A stretch of 64,000 nucleotides of DNA from Gammaproteobacteria bacterium. GTDB taxonomy: Bacteria; Pseudomonadota; Gammaproteobacteria; Pseudomonadales; Porticoccaceae. The notes beneath the pieces were generated by a model. That model was not told the DNA's origin and searched no databases. It saw only the letters and a program-made list of their open reading frames with translations. Position 1 is the stretch's first letter; every line of letters begins with the position of its first letter. The stretch is from positions 62,001-126,000 of the forward strand of contig JADJET010000001.1 of the NCBI GenBank assembly GCA_016708925.1, in the 5' to 3' direction. The translations under genes and the position numbers were made by a program. This document shows, in pieces, positions 9,191-18,400 of this stretch.

Positions 9191-9224
9191 AAAAAAAACG
9201 GTCGCCCTTGGCGGCCGTTTTTTT
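9191..9224. terminator. Bidirectional terminator between ETF-QO and acyl-CoA dehydrogenase
   Basis: An A8 run, a hairpin of ACGG-CGCC/GGCG-CCGT with a small bulge and a three-base loop, and then T7. It lies between two convergent genes and can stop transcription from both sides. Confidence 0.88.
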
Positions 9225-9230
9225 CGGTTT

Positions 9231-10409
9231 TTAGAGCCGCAGCTGGCGCGCCGCCAGATCCCGCATGATTTCCTCGGAGCCGCCGCCGATCGCAAATACC
9301 CTTACTTCGCGGTAGATGCGCTCCACCTTGTTGCCGCGCATGAAACCGCTGCCGCCGTAGATCTGCACCGCTTCGCGCGCGCAAAACTCCAGGGTCTCCG
9401 TCGCCTGCACCTTGAGCAGGCTGAGCTCGACCACCGGCACCTGTCCCTGCTGCATCTGCCAGGTGGTCTGCTCCATGAACGCCTGGGTGGCGAGGATGCG
9501 CTTGGCCATGTCGGCGATCTTGTGGCGGATCACCTGATGGTCGAGCAGGCGTTTGCCGAAGGTCTTGCGCTCGCGCGCCCAGGCCACTGCCTCGTCCATG
9601 CACACCATGGCGAGCCCCACCGAAGTGGCGGCAATGCCCAGCCGCTCCATGTTGAAGTTGATCATGATCCCGGAGAACCCTTTGTTCTCGGCGCCGATCA
9701 GGTTGGTCACCGGCACTTTGCAGTTGTCGAAATAGAGCGCCGCCGTGTCGGACGCCCACCAGCCCATCTTTTTGAGCTCGGTCTGGGTGAAGCCCGGCGT
9801 GCCTTTTTCGATCAGCAGCAGGGAAATGCCGCTCGCCCCCTCCCCGCCCGTGCGCACCGCGACCGTGTAGAAATCGGCGCGGATACCGCTGGTGATGAAA
9901 ATCTTGCCGCCATTGACCACATAGTGATCGCCGTCGCGGCGCGCGGTGGTTTTGAGGTTTGCCACATCCGAGCCGCCACCGGGCTCGGTGATGGCCAGCG
10001 CGGCGATCTTGTCGCCGGCGATCACCGGGGGAATCACCCGCCGTTTGATCTCCTCATTGGCGAGCGCCAGGATCGGCGGCAGGCCGATGGTGTGGCTGTT
10101 GAGGCTGGCGTACATGCCGCCACCGCCGGCGCGGGCCTGTTCCAGGGCGGTGACCACCGCCATGAAGGGATCGGCGACCGGGATGCCGCCGTACTCCTCG
10201 GGGTAGCCCAGTTGCAGCAGCCCGATGGCCGCGGCTTTCTTGTACATCTCGCGGGGAAACACACCCGCCTCTTCCCAGTCATCCACATGAGGAGCCACTT
10301 CGGTATCCACGAAGCGGCGCAGGGTATGACGCCAGGCTTCATGGTCGGCGTTGTAGTAGAGCGGCGACAGCGGCAGATCGAACCAGGAGGTGAATTCCCC
10401 AAGAGCCAT
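9231..10409 (-). CDS. Acyl-CoA dehydrogenase
   Basis: 392 residues; FAD enzyme that makes the alpha-beta double bond in an acyl-CoA and hands electrons to ETF. Visible family motifs: the flavin/substrate loop ALAITEPGGGSDVANL near residue 140, the ISGIRADFY-type strand, and the C-terminal signature YGGSGFMRGNKVERIYRE followed by GGGSEEIMRDL. It is the last gene of a minus-strand run that begins with the thiolase-like gene at 13046, so it probably supplies the enoyl-CoA for the hydratase pair upstream. Substrate class is unknown; the neighbours suggest a branched or steroid-type side chain. Confidence 0.93.
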   Translation of the reverse strand: MALGEFTSWFDLPLSPLYYNADHEAWRHTLRRFVDTEVAPHVDDWEEAGVFPREMYKKAAAIGLLQLGYPEEYGGIPVADPFMAVVTALEQARAGGGGMYASLNSHTIGLPPILALANEEIKRRVIPPVIAGDKIAALAITEPGGGSDVANLKTTARRDGDHYVVNGGKIFITSGIRADFYTVAVRTGGEGASGISLLLIEKGTPGFTQTELKKMGWWASDTAALYFDNCKVPVTNLIGAENKGFSGIMINFNMERLGIAATSVGLAMVCMDEAVAWARERKTFGKRLLDHQVIRHKIADMAKRILATQAFMEQTTWQMQQGQVPVVELSLLKVQATETLEFCAREAVQIYGGSGFMRGNKVERIYREVRVFAIGGGSEEIMRDLAARQLRL

Positions 10410-10447
10410 AGCGGAGTCTCGTGCGTTGAAATGTTGAAATGGCCGCG

Positions 10448-10888
10448 CTAATGCCGCGGCAGTTCCAGTGTGAGCGCCGCCGGTACGCGCGGACCTTCGT
10501 CGGTGGCGATACTGATGGTGATATCGACCAGGTTGCGGCCGGCGGCATCCTGATAGCGTTTGGTCACCACACCTTCGCCATACATGGTGTCGCCGGCGTA
10601 AATGGAGGCCCGCATCTGCATCTGGCGCTTGCGGATGAACGTGCCGGGGCCGGCCCAGTCGGTGGCGACGCGGTCGATAAAGCCTTCGATGGCCATGGTA
10701 TTGAGATAGATATTGCGCTGACCCTGGGCGCGCGCGTATTCGGGGTCGTGATGGCCGGGAAAATAATCGTTGGTGGCCGCCGCATTCAAAATCACCTTAG
10801 CGAAGGGCACGTGCATCGTGACCCTGGGCAGGACTTCGCCTTCGCTGACATCGCCCCAATACTTCTGATTCTGTTTCAACTCTGCCAT
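10448..10888 (-). CDS. MaoC-like hot-dog hydratase subunit carrying the catalytic motif
   Basis: 146 residues. Its N-terminal half has the MaoC/R-hydratase motif around NDYFPGHHDPEYARAQG. Asp41 and His46 form the D-x4-H pair that activates water in enoyl-CoA hydratases. It sits three bases after the 177-residue MaoC-like gene, suggesting a heteromeric hydratase in which this chain supplies the active site, as ChsH1 does for ChsH2 in actinobacterial cholesterol side-chain degradation. That analogy is inferred from domain order, not from alignment. The ATG at 10888 is the only reasonable start. Confidence 0.82.
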   Translation of the reverse strand: MAELKQNQKYWGDVSEGEVLPRVTMHVPFAKVILNAAATNDYFPGHHDPEYARAQGQRNIYLNTMAIEGFIDRVATDWAGPGTFIRKRQMQMRASIYAGDTMYGEGVVTKRYQDAAGRNLVDITISIATDEGPRVPAALTLELPRH

Positions 10889-10891
10889 GAC

Positions 10892-11425
10892 TCAGGCCTC
10901 GTGGGTCCGGTAGCGGAACAACTGGTTGGTCTGCACTGCCACCCGCGCGCCGTCCTGATTGAGGAACTCGGCTTCGGTGGTGAGGAAATGTCCGATCCCG
11001 AGCCGGGTGTCCTTCTCCTCGGAAATCTGCACCAGCCGGTCCTGCACACTGACGCGGTCGCCCAGATACAGGTGGCGGTCGAACTCGGTGCTGGTGGCCA
11101 CGTTGATCAGGGTATCGCCCGGCAGCGGCACCCGCAGCGCCATGATGTAGTGCTTGCGTTCCTTGGTCGGATGCCACTCCAGCGCCATGCACCAGGACAA
11201 CAGCAGCCCCGGCGGCGCGACGATGCCGCCCCACTGCCGCCGCGCGTAGTTCTCGTCCCAGTAGCTCGGGTTGGCGTCCTCGACCAGGGCGCAGTAGACC
11301 TTGATCGCCTCCCAGGTGACGGAAAATTCGGCGACGGTTTTCGCGCCGGCCTGGCCGACCAGTTTCAGGGCATCCGTGTAGGTGCCGAACGTCAACGGAA
11401 AAGGTGCTTGGGCTACGGTGGCCAT
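10892..11425 (-). CDS. MaoC N-terminal-like (FAS1-type hot-dog) protein, probable non-catalytic hydratase partner
   Basis: 177 residues with a single hot-dog domain of the MaoC_dehydrat_N type: FSVTWEAIKVYCALVEDANPSYWD near residues 34-57, then GGIVAPPGLLLSW and the HFLTTEAEFLNQDG strand. It lacks the D-x4-H pair present in its downstream neighbour. Actinobacterial ChsH2 is such a domain fused to a DUF35 domain; here the DUF35 protein is a separate upstream gene, so the locus resembles a split ChsH2. AGGAGG lies about 12 bases before the ATG at 11425. Confidence 0.8.
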   Translation of the reverse strand: MATVAQAPFPLTFGTYTDALKLVGQAGAKTVAEFSVTWEAIKVYCALVEDANPSYWDENYARRQWGGIVAPPGLLLSWCMALEWHPTKERKHYIMALRVPLPGDTLINVATSTEFDRHLYLGDRVSVQDRLVQISEEKDTRLGIGHFLTTEAEFLNQDGARVAVQTNQLFRYRTHEA

Positions 11426-11441
11426 CGCCGGGATTTCCTCC

Positions 11442-11861
11442 TCAGGAGTGAACAGGCTGGAATTGCGGGATTTTTATCTCGCCACGATCTTCGAAGGTGA
11501 CCTCGACCGGCATGCCGACGCGGACGGTGGCGGGATCGCAGTGGAGCACGTTGGCCATCATGCGCGGACCTTCGGCCAGCTCGATGACGGCGAGCACATA
11601 GGGCACGTCGCCCCGGTAGGCCGGAAACGGCGCCTGATGCACGACGGAGAAGCTGTACACCACGCCGTGCCCACTGGCATGAACCCAGTCGAGATCCTGA
11701 CCGAGGCACTGTGGACACCAGACGCGGGGATAGAAAAACACCTTGTCGCAGGCCGTGCAGTGAGGCAGCACGAATTGCTCGCGGGTGGCGCTGTGCCAAT
11801 AGTGCTCGGCGCCCGGGGTCATCTTCGGCAGTGGCTTGGCGGGAATTGTCTCGTCGTTCAT
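11442..11861 (-). CDS. DUF35 zinc-ribbon/OB-fold protein
   Basis: 139 residues: an N-terminal rubredoxin-like zinc ribbon with Cys35-x2-Cys38 and Cys49-x2-Cys52, then an OB-fold (YSFSVVHQAPFPAYRGDVPYV, ANVLHCDP). DUF35 proteins act as obligate partners of thiolase-fold enzymes, notably the Ltp2-type retro-aldolases of steroid side-chain cleavage. It lies between the thiolase-like gene (12 bases upstream) and the MaoC pair, the expected place for such a complex. Confidence 0.88.
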   Translation of the reverse strand: MNDETIPAKPLPKMTPGAEHYWHSATREQFVLPHCTACDKVFFYPRVWCPQCLGQDLDWVHASGHGVVYSFSVVHQAPFPAYRGDVPYVLAVIELAEGPRMMANVLHCDPATVRVGMPVEVTFEDRGEIKIPQFQPVHS

Positions 11862-11873
11862 GGTCGTGGTCTC

Positions 11874-13046
11874 TCAGGACTGGCGGCCGAGAATCAGGGT
11901 GGAATGTTCGCTCATCATGCCGCCATAGGAGTGCACGACGCCGATGTCGGCGCGCGGCAACTGGCGGTCGCCGGCGATGCCCATGACCTGGCGCGCGCCC
12001 TCGACGATCATCGACAGTCCCGAAGCGTCGCCGGTATGACCGAACGACAGCAGACCGCCGTAGGTGTTGACCGGAAAATCGCCGCCGGGCCGCGTCGCGC
12101 CGGACGCGAAAAAGGCGCCGCCCTTGCCGCGCGCGCAGAGCCCGAGCTCCTCCATGAACACCAGCGGGTTGACGCTGAAGGCATCGTAGATCTGCGCGAA
12201 CTGCATATCGCCCGGCCCGAGTCCGGCGCGCTCGTACGCCATGCGCCCGGCTCGCCCGCAGCCGATATCCATGAGATCGGCGGCCTGGTGAATGTTGCGA
12301 TGACTGTGATATTCGCCCATGCCCAGCAACCAGGCGGGCTGGCGCGCGATGCGTTTGGCGACGCTTGCGTTGGCGACCAGAATCGCGGCGCCACCCTCCA
12401 GGGGGATGGAACAGTCGTAGAGATGAAAGGGCGTGGCGATGGGCCGCGATGCGCGTACCTTGGCCACGGTCAGCGGCTCGGTGCCGTAGGTCGCCGCCTG
12501 CGGATTGCGCAGTGCCCATTCCCGTGACGACACCGCGACTTCGGCAAACTGCTCCGCCGTGGTACCGAATTCGTGCATGTGGCGGGTCGCCACCTGGGCA
12601 TAGATCGCCGGGATGAACGTGCCATAGGGAAACTCGAAGGCTTCGTGGCTCACCATCCGCGCCATCATTTCGGCGCCGCCGGTGCTCACCTTGGGAAACT
12701 TGCCGGCACCGATGCAAAGCACGCTATCGGCCAGACCCTGACGGATCGCCAGCGCCGCCCGCTGCACCATGTAGCCGTAGGTGGCACCGCCGGCATTCAT
12801 GGTGTCGCCGTAGAGGGGATGAATACCCAGTTCTTCGTAGAGTTGTTCATGCACGAAAATATCGGCGTTGCCGCCGCCGGCCATGCCCGCCGGGCAGGCG
12901 AGCAGGCCCTGAATATCCCCGGGTTTCAGGTGCCATTCCGCCAGCAACTGGCGCACCACTTCGATGTAGAGGGCGTGGCCGTCCTTGTCCGGATAGCGCG
13001 CGGGTTTCATTTCCGATACTGCCGCGATGGCTACCGCGTCCACCAT
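11874..13046 (-). CDS. Thiolase-fold protein of the SCP-x/Ltp2 (lipid-transfer) type, probable aldol lyase
   Basis: 390 residues with the thiolase fold, but with a changed active site. Where thiolases have the nucleophilic Cys, this protein reads MNAGGATYG (residues 83-91). Near the C-terminus, where thiolases have a Cys-x-Gly-Gly element, it has HSYGGMM (372-378). It has the Ltp2/SCP-x landmark IYDAFSVNPLVFMEELG. Loss of the Cys and a Tyr in the C-terminal element are what I recall of Ltp2 aldolases, which release propionyl-CoA from a 3-hydroxyacyl-CoA and need a DUF35 partner, encoded just downstream. A plain SCP-x-type beta-ketothiolase is the alternative but is disfavoured by the missing Cys. 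Confidence 0.8.
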   Translation of the reverse strand: MVDAVAIAAVSEMKPARYPDKDGHALYIEVVRQLLAEWHLKPGDIQGLLACPAGMAGGGNADIFVHEQLYEELGIHPLYGDTMNAGGATYGYMVQRAALAIRQGLADSVLCIGAGKFPKVSTGGAEMMARMVSHEAFEFPYGTFIPAIYAQVATRHMHEFGTTAEQFAEVAVSSREWALRNPQAATYGTEPLTVAKVRASRPIATPFHLYDCSIPLEGGAAILVANASVAKRIARQPAWLLGMGEYHSHRNIHQAADLMDIGCGRAGRMAYERAGLGPGDMQFAQIYDAFSVNPLVFMEELGLCARGKGGAFFASGATRPGGDFPVNTYGGLLSFGHTGDASGLSMIVEGARQVMGIAGDRQLPRADIGVVHSYGGMMSEHSTLILGRQS

Positions 13047-13131
13047 GATCCCCCCGGTCTTCCTGTGAATGAGCTGTTTTTTAGTTGTCTAGTACCACGG
13101 CGCGTAAGTTTCGACACATTACTCGCCATCA

Positions 13132-13224
13132 TCATTCCCGCGCACGCGGGAATCCAGCCCCGGCGCCTCAACAACGGCTGGATTTCCGCGCAAAAACTGG
13201 ATGCCCGCCTTTGCGGGCATGACG
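13132..13224. repeat. Dispersed palindromic repeat pair (REP/MITE-like) in the 308-base gap
   Basis: The gap 13047-13354 holds no gene. It contains two palindromes facing each other: CATTCCCGCGCACGCGGGAA followed by TCCAG (13132-13157), and CTGG-ATGCCCGC-TTT-GCGGGCAT (13197-13224). Elements of the type attcccgcg..cgcgggaatccag occur in many copies in proteobacterial genomes. The two are inverted to one another and could fold into one large cruciform. The rest of the gap shows nothing I recognise beyond room for a promoter. Confidence 0.7.
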
Positions 13225-13354
13225 TTCCCTTGCTTATATGTCGCACTACTAGGCTGCGGTCGCGGACGATACCACGCGCGCCGGGTCTCGATTAGCCACC
13301 GGGAATGGCGGCGCGCGACTCGCGGGTTCTCGCTGCTCCGGGCAGCGCGGACGC

Positions 13355-14539
13355 TCAGATCACCCGGCGCGCCCGCAGTGCGGCAATGTCTTCAGCGCTA
13401 TAACCGATTTCCGCCATGATGGCGTCGGTGTGTTCGCCCAGCGTCGGCGGTCGGTGCGTGATGCGCCCCGGCGTTTCCGACAGCAATACGGGCGTACCTA
13501 CCACCGGCGCCGCTTTCGGCAAGCCGGGGTAGTCCACCGGATTCAGGATGCCCATCGCCTGCACATGGGGATCGTCGTGGGCCTGCTGCGGCGACAGCAC
13601 CGGCCCGGCGGGAACCCGCGCCTCTTCCAGCGCCAGCAGGGCGTCCGCCGTGGTGCGCCCGGCGCACCAGGCGCCGGCGCGATCGCTGATGAGCTGGCTG
13701 TTGCGACCGCGCTCCGCATCGGTGGCAAAGCGGACATCGCCGATCCAGTCGTCGGCACCTACCAGCCGCGCCCAGCGCTCGAACAGGGGTTGCCCCACCA
13801 CCTGGATGATGATGGCACCGTCGCGGGTCTTGAAGATGTCCGCCGGCGCCAGATTCTGCGCGCGGTTGCCGGTGCCCTCGCGATTCACGCCGAGCACCAC
13901 CTGCTCGATCATGGGGCCGTTGGCGTAGGCCAGCGCGGTGCGCAGCAGGGCGCCCTCGACGATCTGTCCGCGCCCGGTCTGCTGGCGCGCCATCAGCGCC
14001 GCCAGCGTCCCCAAGGCCGCGGAAGTCGCAGTGCCGTAATCGGCATAGGGTGCGAAGGATTTCATCGGCTGGCCGGGAAAGCCGCCCAGATAGGTCGCCC
14101 CGGACATGACCTGGGCGATGCCGTCGAAGCCCACCCGCTCGCTGTAGGGTCCGACCGCACCGAAGGTCGAGATCATGGTGAGAATGACGTCTTCCTTGAT
14201 CGCCTTCAGGGATTCGTAGTCGATGCCCATCTCCACCAGCGTGGGATGCGGCAGATTGGCGACCACCACGTCCGCAGTGCGCACCAGGCGCTTCACCACC
14301 TCGCGGCCTTCCGGCTTCATCGGGTTGAGCGTCATGCCGCGCTTGTTGCAGTTCATTTGGAAGAACGCCGCGCCCTGCCCGTCCACCGTCACCGGTGTGG
14401 TGTAGCGGTCCTCGCTGCCGCCCAGTTTTTCGATGCGAATGACATCGGCGCCGAAGTGCGCCAGCAGTTCCGCGCAGTAGGGTCCGGCGATATAGCGCCC
14501 GAAATCCAGTACCCGTATGCCTTCCAATACAGCCGTCAT
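13355..14539 (-). CDS. CaiB/BaiF-type (class III) CoA-transferase
   Basis: 394 residues; moves CoA between carboxylates through an aspartyl intermediate, usually for activating unusual acids. Family features: VLEGIRVLDFGRYIAGPYC at the N-terminus, GADVIRIEKLGGSEDR, FFQMNCNKRGMTLN, DGIAQVMSGATYLGGF and PHVQAMGILNPVDYPGLP near the C-terminus. The ATG at 14539 removes a 28-residue extension without homology. It is on the same strand as the aldolase/hydratase cluster but separated by a repeat-bearing gap, so it may be a separate unit of the same catabolic region. Confidence 0.92.
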   Translation of the reverse strand: MTAVLEGIRVLDFGRYIAGPYCAELLAHFGADVIRIEKLGGSEDRYTTPVTVDGQGAAFFQMNCNKRGMTLNPMKPEGREVVKRLVRTADVVVANLPHPTLVEMGIDYESLKAIKEDVILTMISTFGAVGPYSERVGFDGIAQVMSGATYLGGFPGQPMKSFAPYADYGTATSAALGTLAALMARQQTGRGQIVEGALLRTALAYANGPMIEQVVLGVNREGTGNRAQNLAPADIFKTRDGAIIIQVVGQPLFERWARLVGADDWIGDVRFATDAERGRNSQLISDRAGAWCAGRTTADALLALEEARVPAGPVLSPQQAHDDPHVQAMGILNPVDYPGLPKAAPVVGTPVLLSETPGRITHRPPTLGEHTDAIMAEIGYSAEDIAALRARRVI

Positions 14540-14647
14540 GGCGCGCCACCCCGAGCAATTGTCAGGACGGGAGTATAAGACGTAGCGGCGGGAACCAGCG
14601 CGATTGCCCGTGCAGCGGTGCACTGCACGGGGAAGATGCAGGAGGGA

Positions 14648-15232
14648 CTATTTGTAGAACGCGTGGCTGGTATCGGAGTGGTCGGTAACGTCGCGGACGC
14701 CCGCCAGTTCCGGGATTCTGGACATCAGGGCTTTCTCGACGCCTTCCTTGAGCGTGACATCCACCATGCCGCAGCCCTGGCAGCCGCCGCCGAACTGGAG
14801 CACGGCGACGTTATCGACGATGTCCTCCAGGCTCACCTGACCGCCGTGGGCGGCGAGCCCGGGATTGACCTCGTTGTAGAGCACATAGTTGATCTTGTCT
14901 TCGAGCGGGCTGTCGTCGCCGATGCGCGGCATGCGCGAGTTGGGCGCCCGGATCGTCAACTGACCGCCCATGCGATCCTCGGCGTAATCGACCTTGGCAT
15001 CTTCGAGAAACGGCAAACTGCGCTTTTCCACATGCGCGCGCAAGCCTTCCAGTTCCATGATCTGGTCGTCCGGCTGCTCCTCGCCGGGCCGGCAATAGGC
15101 GATGCAGGTCTCCGCCTTGGGCGTGCCCGGATCGGCGACGAACAGGCGGATCGCGATGCCTTCGCAGTTCTGCTTGGCGAGCAAGCCGGCGAGGTAAACC
15201 TGTGCCGAGGGCGTGATTTCGATCTGGGCCAT
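14648..15232 (-). CDS. nfuA: Fe-S biogenesis protein NfuA
   Basis: 194 residues: an N-terminal degenerate A-type carrier domain and a C-terminal Nfu domain with the cluster-binding Cys151-x2-Cys154 (GGGCQGCGMVDVTLKEG). It delivers 4Fe-4S clusters to client proteins under stress or iron shortage. The ATG at 15232 matches the family start MAQIEIT; the open frame extends 12 codons further without homology. Upstream there is an inverted repeat (15278-15290) that could bind a regulator. It is divergent from metH. Confidence 0.96.
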   Translation of the reverse strand: MAQIEITPSAQVYLAGLLAKQNCEGIAIRLFVADPGTPKAETCIAYCRPGEEQPDDQIMELEGLRAHVEKRSLPFLEDAKVDYAEDRMGGQLTIRAPNSRMPRIGDDSPLEDKINYVLYNEVNPGLAAHGGQVSLEDIVDNVAVLQFGGGCQGCGMVDVTLKEGVEKALMSRIPELAGVRDVTDHSDTSHAFYK

Positions 15233-15260
15233 GCCGATACTCCGCGGGAGCCTTGGTGCG

Positions 15261-15290
15261 GCTACCAAAAGTTAAGCTACCAAATTGGTA
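15261..15290. promoter_or_regulatory. Operator-like repeat between nfuA and metH
   Basis: The perfect inverted repeat TACCAA-A-TTGGTA (15278-15290) is preceded by a second copy of GCTACCAAA (15261-15269), 15 bases out of phase with the copy at 15276-15284. It sits 29-58 bases upstream of the nfuA start and about 120 upstream of metH. The regulator is unknown. Confidence 0.35.
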
Positions 15291-15409
15291 ACCTACTCTA
15301 ACAGAAGCGGGCGCCCAGGCTCAACGCATTCGCCGCATGCAATGCCCCTCCAACTGGGGAATGAAGCGGCATTTGCTACACTGCGCGGCCCCAATTCCGA
15401 TCGCGACTC

Positions 15410-18400
15410 ATGCCAGCAGACCGCAGTCAACGCATCTTGGCCCTGCACGGTGCGGCGCGCGAGCGCATCCTGATGCTCGACGGTGCGATGGGCACCATGA
15501 TCCAGCGGCACCACCTGCAAGAGGCTGATTTTCGCGGCGAACGCTTCGCCGACTGGCCGCAGCCGCTGGGTGGCAACAACGATCTGCTGGTACTGACCCA
15601 GCCCGACATCATCCGCGCCATTCACTGGGCCTATCTCGACGCCGGCGCGGACATCATCGAGACCAACACCTTCAATTCCACCGAACCGTCCCAGGCCGAC
15701 TACGGCGCCCAGGCTCTGGTGCCCGAACTCAATCTGGCGGCCGCGCGCATCGCGCGGGAAGCCGCGGATGCCATGACCGCGTTGACGCCCGATCGCCCGC
15801 GCTGGGTCGCCGGCGTGCTCGGTCCCACCAGCCGCACCGCGTCCATATCGCCGGATGTGAACGATCCGGCGGCGCGCAATACCAGTTTTGATGAACTCGC
15901 CACCGCCTACCGGGAGGCGACCCGGGCGCTGATCGCCGGCGGCGTCGATATCATCATGATCGAAACCATCTTCGATACGCTGAACGCGAAGGCCGCGATC
16001 TTTGCGGTCGGCGATGTGTATCGCGAGCTCGACGTCGAACTGCCGCTGATGATCTCCGGCACCATCACCGACGCCAGTGGTCGCACCCTGTCGGGCCAGA
16101 CCGCCGAAGCCTTCTGGATCAGCGTCGCCCACGCGCGGCCCTTCGCCATCGGCCTCAACTGCGCGCTGGGCGCGCAGCAGTTGCGTCCCCATGTGGAAGC
16201 GCTGGCCAAGCTCTGCCCTACCCTGGTCTCCGCCCACCCCAATGCCGGGCTGCCCAACGCCTTCGGCGAATACGACGAAACCGCGGCGGAAACCGCCGCC
16301 ATCCTGGCCGAGTTCGCCGCCAGCGGCCTGATCAACATCGTCGGCGGCTGTTGCGGCACCACGCCCGAGCATATCCGCGCCATTGCCGACGCCGTCACCC
16401 GCCAGCCACCCCGGTCCGTGCCGGCGCCCAGGGATGCCTGTTATCTGGCGGGGCTGGAGCCTTTCGTCATCGGATCGGATGCGCTGTTCGTCAACGTGGG
16501 CGAGCGCTGCAACATCACCGGCTCGGCGCGCTTCAAGCGCCTGATCACCTCCGGCGACTACACCGCCGCGCTCGCCGTGGCGCTGGATCAGGTCGAAAAC
16601 GGCGCCCAGATCCTCGACATCAACATGGACGAGGGCATGCTCGACTCGGTCGCCGCGATGTCGACCTTCCTGCGCCTGATTGCATCGGAGCCGGATATTT
16701 CCCGGGTGCCGATCATGGTGGACTCGTCCAAGTGGGAGGTGATCGAGGCCGGGCTCAAGCAGATCCAGGGCAAACCTCTGGTCAATTCCATTAGCCTCAA
16801 GGAAGGCGAGGCAGCCTTCATTCGCCAGGCCCAACTCTGCCAGCGTCTGGGCGCGGCGGTGGTGGTAATGGCCTTCGACGAGGACGGCCAGGCCGATACC
16901 TTGGCGCGCCGCATCGCCATCTGCACGCGCTGCCACGAAATTCTGGTGGGCCGTCTCGGCTTTTCACCCCACGATATCGTGTTCGATCCCAATGTGTTCG
17001 CGGTGGCCACCGGGCTCGACGAACACAACCACTATGCGGTGGATTTCATCGAGGCCGCGCGCTGGATCCGCGCCAACCTGCCCGGCTGCGGGATTTCCGG
17101 CGGCGTCAGCAACGTCTCGTTTTCGTTTCGCGGCAATGACCCGGTACGGGAGGCGATCCATTCGGTATTTCTCTATCACGCCATCGCCGCCGGGATGAGC
17201 ATGGGCATCGTCAACGCCGGCCAGCTCGCGGTTTATGACGACCTGCCCGCCGAACTGCGCGCTGCCGTCGAAGACGTGATTCTCGACCGCAACCCGCGCG
17301 GTACCGAAAATCTGCTCGCCATCGCCGCGAAATACCGTGGCGACGGCAGCGCGCCCGAAGCCCGCGAAGATCCGGCCTGGCGCGAATGGCCCGTCAACCA
17401 GCGGCTCCAGCACGCGCTGGTCAAGGGCATCACGGTGTATATCGAGGAAGACACCGAAGCCGCGCGGCGCGCAGCCGTGCGGCCCCTGGATGTCATCGAA
17501 GGTCCGCTCATGGACGGCATGAATGTGGTCGGCGACCTGTTCGGCGCCGGCAAGATGTTCCTGCCCCAGGTGGTGAAGTCCGCGCGCGTCATGAAGCAGG
17601 CCGTGGCCTATTTGCAGCCGTACCTGGAAGCCGCCAAGTCGGGCGCGGCACGGGCCAATGGCCGGGTGCTGATGGCCACCGTCAAGGGCGATGTCCACGA
17701 CATCGGCAAGAACATCGTGGGCGTGGTGTTGCAATGCAACAACTACGAGGTGATCGACCTGGGTGTGATGGTGCCCGCGGAACGCATTCTCGAAACCGCG
17801 CGGGAACGCCAGGTGGACATCATCGGCCTGTCGGGACTGATCACGCCGTCCCTGGACGAAATGGTCCATGTCGCTTCGGAAATGGAGCGTCAGGGCATGA
17901 AGCTGCCGCTGCTGATCGGCGGCGCCACCACCTCCAAGGCCCATACCGCCGTGCGTATCGAGCCGCGCTATCAGCGCGGCCCCACGGTGTATGTCCCGGA
18001 TGCCTCGCGCGCGGTCGGCGTGGTATCGCAGCTTTTGAGTCCCGAACAAAACGCCGATTACTGCGCCGACATCCGTCGCGAGTATGTCGAGGTCCGCGAG
18101 CGCACCGGCGCGCGCCGCCCGCGCCCCACCCTGCCCTACGCCAGCGCCGTGGCACGCGGGCTCAAGCTGGACTGGGCGCACTACCAGCCGCCGCGACCGG
18201 CCCGGCTCGGCGTCCAGGTATTTACCGACTATCCCCTCTCGGAGTTGCTGGACACCATCGACTGGACACCCTTTTTCATCACCTGGGATCTGATCGGAAA
18301 ATACCCGAAAATTTTCGACGATGCCGTGGTCGGCACCCAGGCGCGCGAGCTGTTTGCCGACGCCCAGACGATGCTGGCAAAGCTGATCGCGGATGGACGC

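Noticed and set aside
13132..13224. CRISPR-like paired palindromes.
   Set aside because: Only two inverted units of unequal sequence; no regular repeat-spacer pattern and no cas gene. Treated as a dispersed repeat.
15269..15409. Possible cobalamin riboswitch before metH.
   Set aside because: The leader is too short and no B12-box is seen.
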